Source: Alnus glutinosa (Eukaryota; Streptophyta; Magnoliopsida; Fagales; Betulaceae). Taken from it: a stretch of 64,000 nt of DNA. This document shows positions 23,901 through 34,109 of the stretch, piece by piece (the stretch's first letter is position 1; each line of letters starts with the position of its first letter). The stretch covers positions 14,790,154-14,854,153 of the forward strand of contig NC_084886.1 in assembly GCF_958979055.1 (NCBI RefSeq), in the 5' to 3' direction. The translations under genes were made by a program, and so were the position numbers. The notes beneath the pieces are model-generated. The model made no database searches, was not told the DNA's origin, and saw nothing but the letters and a program-made list of their open reading frames with translations.

Positions 23901-25385
23901 GTGATGCCATGAATGCTGAAATTGCTGCACTTGAGGATAATCAGACTTGGATTATAACTCCTTTGCCTCCTAATAAAGTTCCAATTGGATGCAAATGGGT
24001 TTATAAAGTGAAACTTAAAGCAGATGGGTCTATTGAACGTTATAAAGCCCGGCTCGTTGCCAAAGGTTATACACAGTGTGAGGGCTTAGATTATTATGAG
24101 ACTTTTAGCCCGGTTGCCAAACTCACCACCATGAGAGTCCTTCTTGCTCTTGCTGCTTCACACGGTTGGATCTTACATCAGCTTGATGTTAATAACGCAG
24201 GGTGAACTTAATGAGGAGGTTTACATGAAGTTGCCACCGGGTTATGCTATCAAGGGGGAGAACAAAGTGTGTAAGCTTACTAAGTCATTGTATGATCTCA
24301 AACAAGCTTCACGGCAATGGTTTGCCAAATTCTCTACAACTCTACTTAATCATGGTTTTGTTCAGTCAAAATCTGATTACTCATTGTTTACTTGTTCTCA
24401 AGGCAGTACATTTCTTGCACTTCTTGTGTATGTGGACGACATTGTAATTGCTAGTAATAATGGTGATGCAATTACTCAGCTTATTCAGTTTTTGAATAAT
24501 CAGTTTAAACTCAAAGATCTTGGTGCTTTGAAATTCTTTCTTGGTTTGGAAATTGCTCGATCATCAAAGGGCATTTCCCTTTGTCAACGAAAGTACACCT
24601 TAGAAATTTTGGAGGACAGTGGTTTACTTGCAGCAAAGCCTTCCAAGTTTCCCATGGAAACCAATCTGAAATTGTCCCGGCATAGTGGTGATCTTCTTGC
24701 AAATCCTGCTAGCTATCGCAGGCTTGTTAGAAGACTTCTTACTATCACTCACCCGGACATTTCATATTCAGTCCAAATTCTAAGTCAATTCATGGATACC
24801 CCTCGGCAGCCCCACATGGATGCAGCTACTCGAATTCTTCGATATTTGAAATCCTCTCCTGGCCAAGGTTTATTTTATCCATCTACTTCAGTTTCACACT
24901 TAAAAGCTTTTTGTGACTCTGATTGGGCTGGATGCCCTGATACTAGAAGTTCTATTACTGGATTTTGTGTATTTTTGGGAGATTCTTTGGTTTCATGGAA
25001 GTCAAAGAAACAACATACGGTATCTCAATCTTCTGCAGAAGCCGAATACCGTTCTATGGCTGCCACCACTTGTGAGATCACTTGGTTGTTGCACTTGCTT
25101 ACTGATTTCCAGATTACTCATTCACAACCGGCTTTATTGTTTTGTGATAGCCAAGCAGCACTCCACATTGCTGCAAATCCAATTTTCCATGAGAGAACCA
25201 AGCATATAGAACTTGATTGCCACTTGGTCCAAGATAAGATTCAAGAAAATGTCATTCGGACACTTCATGTGAAATCTCTACATCAACTTGCTGATTTGTT
25301 TACTAAAGCTCTCGGTTCTCATCTATTTCATCATTTATTGTCCAAGATGAACATTATTAACATTTTTAATGATGTTTCATCTTGA
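20903..25385 (+). pseudogene. Defective copia gag-pol polyprotein
   Basis: Start chosen at ATG 20903 (MEIPSSSLN) because the in-frame ATG at 20873 overlaps the LTR end and primer site. Gag carries a zinc knuckle [14 protein letters not shown] (about 21712-21755). The protease motif [11 protein letters not shown] lies near 22098. Integrase shows HX3HX23-type zinc residues ending CTICPLAK, then DIWGP, SDNGSEF and a catalytic E in VVERK (about 22530-23010). RT begins near 23880 and has the YVDDI box at 24429. RNase H carries FCDSDWAG and [13 protein letters not shown]. Breaks: in-frame TAG at 23588, TAA at 23717, and a frame change at about 24200 inside RT, where a few bases after LDVNNA are missing. 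The downstream part is open to the TGA at 25383. It cannot make a complete polyprotein. Confidence 0.92.
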
Positions 25386-25392
25386 GGGGGAG

Positions 25393-25627
25393 TTTTAGTG
25401 TTAACCCAGACTGGTATGTTAGTTAAATACCAGCTGGCAAGTCAGTTAAGATAGTTGGTTAATTGTTAGTTGATTTAGTCGATAATGTTAACAGATTACA
25501 GTTCAGTAGTTCATTCTTTTTGTATAAAGATAGAGTCTTGTACAGATTGTTATTCATTCAATACAAGAGAGAAACTTTCTCCTCTGCTTTCTTCTCTGTT
25601 TTCTCTGTTCTTCTTCCATATTTGATA
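25393..25627 (+). repeat. 3' LTR of the copia element
   Basis: 235 bp, identical to the 5' LTR except for C instead of T near its start (GTTAACCCAG versus GTTAACTCAG). It lies directly after the purine tract and is followed by the CTAGC target duplication. Confidence 0.93.
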
Positions 25628-26778
25628 CTAGCACAACGTAAAAACCCGCTAAGCCAATCAAAATTTGGCACACTGATTCGTTCTTTGTTTTTCTTTTTTT
25701 TTTTTGGTACCCCCCCAGGTTCTGCAAATATCAGAATGGGTCTCGCTTCGCAGGACAATCCGTTCAATTTTCCTCACAGCGTTGCTCGGTACACCAACCA
25801 AGTCCCCAAGAGAAATGCTCAAGACCAGGTTTGTGACTCTTTCAGTAACGTCTGGATTTTGTCCTTGTAGTTGCGGTAATTTGATTAAGACAGGTCGGTT
25901 CCTTGTATTTTTTGTGGCGGTATGTAACATTTCCTACAAACACACAGGCTATTTTTTGCTCTGATTGAAAGCAGTTTGAAAAACGAGAATCAGTAAACTG
26001 GAATTCACACGGAAGGAAACAAGAAAATGGACTACAAGTCCTTGGTCAACTTTCATTCAATTTTTTCAATTCTAAATACTTAATTAGAAAGCTGTTAATA
26101 AGAGCAGAATAGAAATTTCATTCGTTTTTTCTTAAATCTTAATTCCATCAAATTCCTTTCCTTTAGTGTTGCACATCTCTCTCTCTCTCTCTCTCTGTTT
26201 GGGTGTAACAAATGTATAACTGTACTATAAACAGTTATGCTTAATTCTTCATATATGAAAAAGAAGATTTTCAATGATTAAGACTTGAATGGACTCCATA
26301 CAACAGCTTGCTCACTGGTCAGTAAGTGCTAAGAGTAGTGAAATTGATTAAACTATTGTGCAGATGGGACGTGTAGATGGATATAATCCACAGTGGCAGG
26401 AAGGAAGCAGCGTTTACTTGGACTGATATATACGAGAAGGAACCAACTTCATCTTTGCCATTAGGTAATTGAAAATTTGGAACATATGCACGCATGTCTA
26501 TTTGTTCATTGACTTCTCATGCCCATCTTGCCGAGCATCTTATTTGAGGTGGACAAGTAATTAGGGATAAATCTTTCCATATAATTATAGAAACATTGCT
26601 TGTGTTTCAAACTAATTATAGAAGCACTTCAAGTGGTGCATTAAAATTTAGTGGTATCCCAAACAAAGTGATGAAGAACTAAAAGTGCTGTTCAAGTTGT
26701 TGATTCTAAAGCAATTATAGAAAAGCTATTCCTAGAATAGTGCTTTCAAAAACAATTACAGAAACACCAAGACTCCAT

Positions 26779-28318
26779 TAGTTTCAACGGGTTTCTAATG
26801 TAAACCGTTTTCAACTAAAAATATTTTATGGAAAACTACTAATTTTCAGATGTTTGTTGACCACCCTAAAAAGGATTCTAAAAGCATTTTCCGCTATTGG
26901 TTGGTACAAACTAGAAGACAATAAAAAACTGGAAACTAACTAGGAACCGGCTGGAAACCACTGTATCTTGTGGCCAACAACTCCTTAAAAAAACAAAAAA
27001 AAAATACTCACTGTACACATGTGGACAACCTTACACAATTTCAGCCAAAATTCAATACACGACCATTGAGTGACCTCCCTGAACAGCCATAAGCCTCACA
27101 TCACCATTCACCACAATACACATCCATCCGAACTGCCGTAGTTGCCACCACGCCACAATCACCAACGGGACAAACCACCAATCAATGACACACCATTACA
27201 AGAAATCCAAACAAATAATACCCAAAATCTAGATCCAATCAACCCAAGCATCAACTTATCATGCTTCAACAACCCATATATTTGAATCGGGTTTGCAATC
27301 GTGGCCTCCTGGCCTCTACCGTGACCAAGAAGCTTGGCCTTTAACCTCATTCACTTGATCCGCCTTAACATTGACCTTTGGGACGTTGACTATGTTGCAA
27401 CCCGGAAAAAATGCTAGTCACATTTACCATATTACTCTAAAATGACTAGTCAAAGTTACAATTAGAGCTCATTAGATCCACTTTAAGGAACCAATGAGAG
27501 ACTTAACACACATGTAACACAATCACAATCCACCTATCCAATGTGAGCTTTAACTTTCCAAGGTGCCACAATTTCCTCTACTCAAATCCTTGACTGACGT
27601 CAAGGCTCAAGTTAAGTTGTAGTGACTGAGTGCCACATGGTGTTACTAGGTTGCTTTAATACCATTGTCACAATCCAAAAATCATATTTGCACTATTACT
27701 TGGAAATGGCTAGTCGAAATTGCAATTAGAATTCATTGGAATCACTTATAAAGTCAAGTCTCACGTAGTAAGGAATTAATAAGACTGTGTACCCATGTAA
27801 CACCTTTATAATCCACTCACCCAATATGAGACTTAACTTTCTATGATGTCACAGATTGTACTGACGTCTGTGCAATCTCGACTTACCCAATCGAAAATGT
27901 CATTGTCACCACTGTCTCCCTTCTCCCTCCCACTGCCATAACAAGCTTATCGCCAACTTCTGTGAGGATATCGAGACTTGCTTTGGCTCTCCGACCAAGG
28001 AACTCGTTATTGACTTCAATTGGTAGACCCATATCTAGCTGGGTAGTGGTTTTGGGCACAGGATGGCAAGAGTCAACGATCTTTCAGTGGTTGAGGGAGG
28101 AAGGGTGGGCTTTTTTTTTTTTTTTCCTTGGGGGGGGGGATGATTATCGTCTTTGGAATATGGTTTACGTTTCTTAGAAACAGAGGCCATTTTATATCAT
28201 TTTAGGATGATTGTCCATTGACTTGTAGAACTGTTTCAATTGACCAAATTTCCTTGTCTCAACCAAACACCTAAAAATGAGGAAAATGTTGTGGAAAATA
28301 TACATAGAAACAAACAAA
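26779..28318. mobile_element. Paralogous copy of the intron 6 TIR element
   Basis: This diverged copy of the 2964-4492 element lies in the same place of the pseudogene's intron 6. It starts at CTCCATTAGTTTCAACGGG and ends near GAAACAAACAAAGC. Both copies descend from a single insertion that predates the duplication. Confidence 0.5.
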
Positions 28319-30942
28319 GCTTAACTGAAATATCTTTTTTATGACAACTACGAAAGCACTACTTGAAATACCCTTTCATTCTCGTGTAAAAGTGAGACTT
28401 AAGTTACTGATTTCAAGTCCATTGAAGCCCTAACAAAGTGATAAAGAATCAAAATAGACTATTTCATTGGCATTCTAGAAGCAAACTGAAAGCCCTATTT
28501 GAATTAGCTGTTTCAAAACAATCATGTAAGCCCTATGTAAGCCATGGTGCATGCAGATAAGGGATTTTCCCATTGTTTGGCAAGTTGCAGTCGGAATACA
28601 GCTCCTAAGAGAGAACACCTTGACTCTTTGATGGTGTTTCCTTTGCATTTGTTGTTTTTGATTGGTTAATTGCAGTGATAATGCTTTCTTTATGTGTATC
28701 TCTAGGCATACTTTGGTTCTGATACATCTTGAGATAAGTGAGTGAGAAAATGCTACATGCTTAAACTGGGAGGAAAAGAATTGAACCTTGTCAGTTCCCC
28801 ATGTTTTGTGCGTAATTTTCTCAATAGGTCAACTGGCTAATATTTTACCCCATTATTCCACATACATTGGTGTGGGCCAGGGGAAGGGTCTGTCAGCTCT
28901 AATTATCCTGATCCTGTTTTAATTTGTACAGTAGTGCACCACCGACCCATTCAGCTGTGAACTGCATGAGAAGTCTCACCCAACAAGAATCCTGATCTTT
29001 ATTGCTGCATTGCATGGTTGCTAGGTCATAATTTCATGTTCTACCATTGAAATGGTCATGATTAAAATTCATTTTTCCTTTGCTTATCTCTTCTGTGATC
29101 TCCTAACGATTAGATAAAAAGCCCTTGTTTTGGTTTTTTTTTTGGGGGGGGGTGGGGGGGGTGGGGGAGAGGAGGCGGAGAGGATTTAGTTTTGGGGGCC
29201 AAGTGGTTAGAGATTTGAGATAAAGGTTTTCCTGGTATCTTATTTTCTTCTTATCAAAATACAATGGCGGTTGTATCAGTCTATTTTGACTTTATTTGAA
29301 AATTGAGGCATTGATAATGATCGGTAAGATACCTTCATAGTATTCTCATTTTTCTTTACATGTTTCGTGTTCTATGCTACTTGATTCATTCTCTGATTGA
29401 TCACAATCCGTTGGATAATATGGAATTAAACTTGATGGCATTTAACATGCGACCATGATTAGTTTGTTCTCAGATTTCATTTCTTTAAAAATGCAAATTG
29501 CTTATGCAGGAAGTTGGACAAATGAAGTTGTGACTAATGAGTCTGTGGACCAGCATGAAGGCACTAACTCTGAGGAACTTATTTCAAGCAAAACTAAATT
29601 CAGACAGTTCATTTGTGGTGAGGAAGCACTTAAAATATCCCCGAAAGAGCCATATTGCTTACAACGTCCTGTTCGCAGAGGTCATTTGAATATTTCTCAA
29701 CACTATCCCATGCAGCAGGTACAGTCCCCATGTTTATTAGCTTCCTCATGCATCAGAAAAAAGATTTCTAGCAGTCATATTTTAGTCAAATGCAAGTCTT
29801 TTTTGCTAGATCACTGAATTTAGTGACCAAATAATTATTTCCACAAATCCTCTTGAAAGAGAGGGGTGCCTTTCTTATTCCTTTTTTTTATTATTATTAT
29901 TATCATTATTATTTGTTGTTGTTGTGGTGGTTGTCATTGTCGTTATTATTGTAAAGAAAATTTAGATATGTAATGGATTGGAACCTTATAATGTCATGGG
30001 ATAAAATAGAATAATGGTCACAAATTGCAAGAGATGAAGGGAAATAGGAAATGGATGGATAAGAAACCAGTTTACTTTTGAAACATGATTTCATACTAAT
30101 TTTAGATAATGGAACTTTAATTAGCTATATAAGCCTACCCCAACCATCCCTCGTTCCAAGGTAAGTAATGTGATGACTTATTAAAATTCTTGCGCTTTAA
30201 TTTTTTAACCAAAACACAAAACAATACTGTCTTTTAGTGTTTTGCAAACTACTGTTTCTTATACTTACATTTTGCTTATTTTTCAGTTACTTGAGGATCT
30301 GCATGCTATTTGGGACTGCATTTTGATAGAGAAACTGCATATCCCTCTCATTGAGAGAAACATGTACTCTGCCATTCTTGTTGTGCCAGAAACATTTGAT
30401 AATCGGGGTATTTATATCTCAAATAGTTCTTTACAGATTTTGAGATCTTTAGGATAGAGAAATCTCTCTCATTTACTCTTGTGTCTATACACACACACAC
30501 ACAGATGCTATATACTTGAGGATCTGCATGCTATTTGGGAATAAACAGGGGGATCTTTCTCGCTGTTGAATCCTAATAGAACAAAGAAAAGGGAGAAGAA
30601 TTGGAATGCTTCCAAACATAGAGTTGTTTATAAGTGCACCATTAAAATGAGTAAATAAGATCTTTTATGGCACTATTTTCCGGTTTCATTTTTGGACTTG
30701 CAGGTTTGACTAGCAGAGTGCACCATTAAAATGATGCGAGAAAAGGGTTGACTGTTTGTGTTTTCATTTGTACAGATCTTCATCTAAGTATGTGAAATAT
30801 GCTTATTGTAAGGACCAAATCTTTTAGCATAGCTTACTACATCAAGGAGTGGATCATGAGATTTTTTTAGTTAATATATATCCACTTCTTTTCTTCACTC
30901 TGCTTGCAAAATCTATTCCGTACTCTTTTCGAATAGCTGTAA

Positions 30943-31594
30943 TGCTCCATTTGTTTCGACGTAAAATGATTTCTGAAAAATGATTTCGGCATATTACGGT
31001 GTTTGGTAGGGGCGAAAATAATGGTCAACGAAAATCATTTTCGGTTTGACCGTATAAGCTTCTTTAATTTTTAGAAAACGATTTACGATTTTAAAAACCG
31101 TAAATCGTTTTCCGAATTTAAACTCTTCGTCATTGCACGCACATTTGATATCCGATTGTCTGAATCTGACAATGGTCAGTCGTCAGAATCCAGGCCAGGC
31201 CGGAATCCGGCAACATCTGGCCACCGGAATACTACCGGCACCAAAATGCGGTCACCATCGCCGAATACCGGCGGGCCAGATTCTGGCCAGAATCCAGCCA
31301 TAGTCAGAACCCGGCAGGAATCCGGCCGGATCTGGACGGATCCGGACGGATTTGGCCAAAATGGCCGGGATCCAGAGGAGTTCGGCCGAAATCCAGCCAA
31401 ACATGCTCGCTGGAATCCGGCAACAGCAACTGGACGTTGCCGGATTCCGGCGACAGTTGCATTTTTGTCTTTCGTAATTTTTTCATACGAACCAAACACT
31501 CGAAAATATTTTCGAGAAAATTATTTTTTAAAAAAATGATTTCGTCGAAAATATTTTACAACGGAAACAATTTTACGTCGAAACAAACGGAGCA
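30943..31594. mobile_element. 652-bp non-autonomous TIR transposon with TAA target duplication
   Basis: The ends TGCTCCATTTGTTTCGACGT and its inverted counterpart ACGTCGAAACAAACGGAGCA form a TIR of at least 20 bp, with imperfect pairing further in (AAAATGATTTC...GAAATNATTTT). TAA flanks both ends (30940-30942, 31595-31597). The original locus has no such insert (about 19196), which confirms an insertion after the duplication. A 3-bp TAA duplication is typical of PIF/Harbinger-Tourist elements. The interior (31150-31450) is GC-rich with repeated CCGGAATCCGGC-like phrases and no transposase. Confidence 0.75.
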
Positions 31595-31603
31595 TAAGTG
31601 TAC

Positions 31604-31925
31604 ATTTGGTTCTCGGAATGGCTATATTCATTCCACATTATCATATATTCTAACACTTGGAATAATCATTCCCATATGAGAGTGGGTTTTGATACACATA
31701 CAACCTCCATCCAACTATTGCACAACCTCAAGGCACATTGGAGTGGGGTCCATTATGTGGGTCCCATCCCAATGTGTTTTGGGGTTGTGCAATAGTTGGG
31801 TGGAGATTGTAATTTTAGCATTTTCCTATCAGAATAGCTATTTCACTTCACATTCTTTTATTTATCAATAAAAGTTATTTATTTTCTTCATAGAATAATT
31901 ATTTCGCGTACCAAACGTACGCTAA
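31604..31925. mobile_element. Small inverted-repeat (MITE-like) element
   Basis: The left end ACATTTGGTTCTCGGAATGG and the right end TTTCGCGTACCAAACGT are inverted relatives (consensus ACGTTTGGTACGCGGAAT). Inside, CAACTATTGCACAACC (31711-31726) pairs with GGTTGTGCAATAGTTG (31783-31798), so a long hairpin can form. The ARP9 3' flank holds a partial relative. Boundaries approximate. Confidence 0.5.
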
Positions 31926-32428
31926 CGCAATGCTTTATGGGTGGTTGTGTATGAGTTTCTTGGCAGAAGTTTGCATTTTAGGTATATTTTTGTTGAACGA
32001 TTATATATGGTTTAGACAAACGTAACCCAGGCCCAGGGCAGGATCAAAGGAACCAATTCTTAAGAACAAACTATAAACTTGAGATTGTGATTCCTCCAAG
32101 TTTTCAACAAGTAGAAACAAAATTGTATTTAGCAGAAAATCATAGCATGCGAGCGACCCTCCAGTGATTGTGTATAACTAATCAACGCAAAACAATTCCA
32201 AATTTAGGAAAATGCTTGTCATTTAAAACCAATTTCTTTTAATAATTCAAAAAATAAATAAATGCACCAAATCTAAATACGTTAACAAAACAAACAAACA
32301 AATAAGATCGAGGTCCATTTTATAGTTGAAATCCCGCATTTGGGTATCCATAAAACAAACAAAATAAAAGGAAAGATTTTCACTTTCCACAAGAACAACA
32401 TATTAAGCAGCTGCTTATTAGTTTCCCT
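31926..32428. other. Intergenic, ARP9 pseudogene to ECI gene
   Basis: AT-rich DNA with no recognisable gene. Its right half would include the 3' UTR and polyadenylation region of the minus-strand isomerase gene (A/T-rich stretch 32210-32380). Confidence 0.5.
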
Positions 32429-33151
32429 CTAAAGCTTAGAAGAGGCTACGACGGTTTTGGCAACCAATCCCAGCACGCCACATACCTCCGGATACAGACT
32501 CTTCCTTATCTCCGCGTACACCTCACCGTTCCACTTCCTCTGCGCCAACTGTTCCCCCCGGCTCACTGCAGCCTCGACCACACTCTCCACGCCATCGTGC
32601 GCCGATTCCACGATCCCCATCGTCACTGCCTCGTCACCCTTGAGTTTCCTCCCCCCGAGCAAGATATCGCGTCGAGCCGAAACCGAGCCGATCCTGGACC
32701 TCATCAGAGCCGTGAAGTAGTCGGGGAAGGTGAGGCCGAGGTCGACCTCGCTCATGTACAGCACGGCTCTATCACGCCTCATGAGGATGTAGTCGTGGCT
32801 AAGCGCGAGGAGGAACCCGGCAGCGGCGGCGTGGCCGGATACGGCAGCGACTGTAGGCATCGGGAGGGAGAGGAACGCGGCGACGACCGGCCGGAAGGAT
32901 TCGACCATGTGGTGGAGCCGATCGCGAGCGGCGGAGGAGGAGCCGGCAGCTTGTGCCCAAGCGAGATCGAAGCCATTGGAGAAGAACCTGCCGTGGGCGG
33001 TAGTGACGAGAGCCGAGCCGCGGATGGCTTGGGACTTGGCTTGGGAGAGCGCCGAGAGGAGGGAGTCGATAACGGCTGGGCTCAGCCGGTGCTCGTCGTC
33101 GCCGATCAGGGTTAGGATGAAGAGGTTGCCGCGCTTCTCCAACGTGCACAT
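32429..33151 (-). CDS. ECI1: Peroxisomal Delta3,Delta2-enoyl-CoA isomerase, intronless
   Basis: A 240-aa protein of the enoyl-CoA hydratase/isomerase (crotonase) family, encoded by one exon ending in TAG (32429-32431). It starts MCTLEKRGNLFILTLIGDDE, as plant ECI proteins do. FFSNGFDLAWA (residues 56-66) and AVSGHAAAAGFLLALSHDY (103-121) supply the oxyanion-hole and CoA-binding segments. The family's catalytic glutamate fits E135 in MSEVDLGLTFPDY. The C-terminus SSKL is a canonical peroxisome targeting signal type 1. Such enzymes shift cis/trans-3-enoyl-CoA to trans-2-enoyl-CoA during beta-oxidation of unsaturated fatty acids. Arabidopsis relatives (ECI1-3, one being IBR10) also act on indole-3-butyric acid. 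High GC content relative to its surroundings is typical of this intronless family. The symbol is by family; orthology to ECI1, ECI2 or ECI3 is not resolved. Confidence 0.92.
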   Translation of the reverse strand: MCTLEKRGNLFILTLIGDDEHRLSPAVIDSLLSALSQAKSQAIRGSALVTTAHGRFFSNGFDLAWAQAAGSSSAARDRLHHMVESFRPVVAAFLSLPMPTVAAVSGHAAAAGFLLALSHDYILMRRDRAVLYMSEVDLGLTFPDYFTALMRSRIGSVSARRDILLGGRKLKGDEAVTMGIVESAHDGVESVVEAAVSRGEQLAQRKWNGEVYAEIRKSLYPEVCGVLGLVAKTVVASSKL

Positions 33152-33702
33152 GGTGGTGGTTGGGTGCTGATTAGCTCAGGCCTTGGCACGCGTGAACTCT
33201 CTATCTTTGTCTAGCTATGGGCCAAAGTCAGGCGCTAGAGGGATCAAAACCGCTGGATCAAAACACATACAAATTATAAAATATAAGAGAGCAGCAGCAA
33301 TCTCCCGACCATTTTTTTTTATATTTAGGAACAAAATAACTTTTTACTTTCTTATAAAAAAACACAACACTAGATTTCTTTAATTTTTCTTATAACAATT
33401 AAATACCATTATTTACTCTCTTTTTTTCTTTTTTCTTTTTTCTCTTTCCTACTTTTTTTCTTTTTTTTGTATTCATTTCTTTTCTTCTCTCACTCGTATG
33501 CTCTCTCTAGACTCTCTTGCTCTTGTCTTCTCCAGCTAATCCTAGATGAAAACCGACAAATCGAAGAATGCCAACAAATTTCCAAAACCCACAAACAAAG
33601 CAGAAGCAAAACAAAAACCAAACAAATTTCCAAAACCCACAAACAAAGCAGAAGCAAAACAAAAACCAAATCGAAACGACAAACCTATGGGTGAGGCAGA
33701 AA
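33152..33702. other. ECI promoter region and a 48-bp tandem repeat
   Basis: About 550 bp between the isomerase start and the Mutator-like element. Two perfect or near-perfect 48-bp direct copies lie at 33573-33620 and 33621-33668 (AACAAATTTCCAAAACCCAC...). The rest is T-rich or CT-rich, with no second gene visible. Confidence 0.55.
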
Positions 33703-34109
33703 GGGAAATGTTGGGGTACCCACTGCTATCCCACTGAGATCCCACACTGTTTACATGGACAAAAAAGAAAATTCTTAAAATATTCAGAGGCTTTTTCCCT
33801 CTCTCTCTCTGTGCCATCTCTCACGAAATAAGCAAAAAAAACAAATTCAAAACAACCATTTCTCTTCTCCATAAACCGGTCCTCTCCCTCTCTTCTTCTT
33901 TCTCTTTGCTCTTTTTCTTCTTCTCGCCGGATAATCTCTCTCGACGAAATCTCTGCTGGATCTCGCAGTCAAATCTCTCTCCCCTCTCCGGCCGACCGTC
34001 CTTCTCTCAATGGATTCTCTGTTGGGTCTCGTCGGAAAATATCTCTCTCTCTCTCTCTCTCTTGACGGAATCCCTCTCTCGCCAGAAAATCTCTCCCTAC
34101 CCCAGCATT

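Larger units (their letters stand above)
20634..25632 (+). mobile_element. Ty1/copia LTR retrotransposon in intron 2 of the ARP9 pseudogene
   Basis: Two 235-bp LTRs (20639-20873, 25393-25627) are flanked by a perfect 5-bp TSD, CTAGC (20634-20638, 25628-25632). The original ARP9 intron shows the matching uninserted context (TTCACGAGCACAA at about 1287). The LTRs differ at a single base (T/C at the thirteenth to fifteenth position), so the insertion is recent. The primer binding site TGGTATCAGAGC, complementary to initiator tRNA-Met, starts right after the 5' LTR (20874). The purine tract GAGGGGGAG precedes the 3' LTR. Domain order gag-protease-integrase-RT-RNase H is that of Ty1/copia. LTR ends are TTTTAG...TTGATA rather than TG...CA. 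I did not assign a lineage. Confidence 0.95.
20146..31670 (+). pseudogene. ARP9 tandem-duplicate pseudogene (interrupted)
   Basis: This segment repeats the ARP9 locus from the leader to the 3' flank. Recognisable exons: ATG 20405-20407, exon 2 20496-20565, exon 3 25719-25828, exon 6 26364-26464, exon 7 29510-29718, exon 8 30287-30407. Defects: the donor after the ATG reads GG instead of GT; exon 2 lost one codon; exons 4-5 are deleted (the junction at about 25852 joins sequence equivalent to 1493 and 2031); exon 6 lost 2 bp and is out of frame; exons 9-20 are missing. Past exon 8 the copy jumps through 28 bp repeated from exon 8 (30513-30540) and about 80 bp of LINE sequence (30541-30623) to the 3' flank (30624 onward). 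A copia element interrupts intron 2 and a TIR element the 3' flank. No functional product is expected. It could still produce RNA similar to ARP9 mRNA. Confidence 0.9.

Noticed and set aside
29455..30457. Open exons 7 and 8 of the second ARP9 copy as part of a working gene
   Set aside because: Upstream exon 6 is frameshifted, exons 4-5 and 9-20 are absent, and the start-codon donor is lost.
31156..31539. Open frames on both strands in the GC-rich centre of the TIR element
   Set aside because: Composition-driven frames in CCGGAATCCGGC repeats; no protein family signal.
32597..33115. Plus-strand open frame of 172 codons
   Set aside because: Antisense of the GC-rich isomerase gene, whose sense frame has clear family motifs and a peroxisomal signal.
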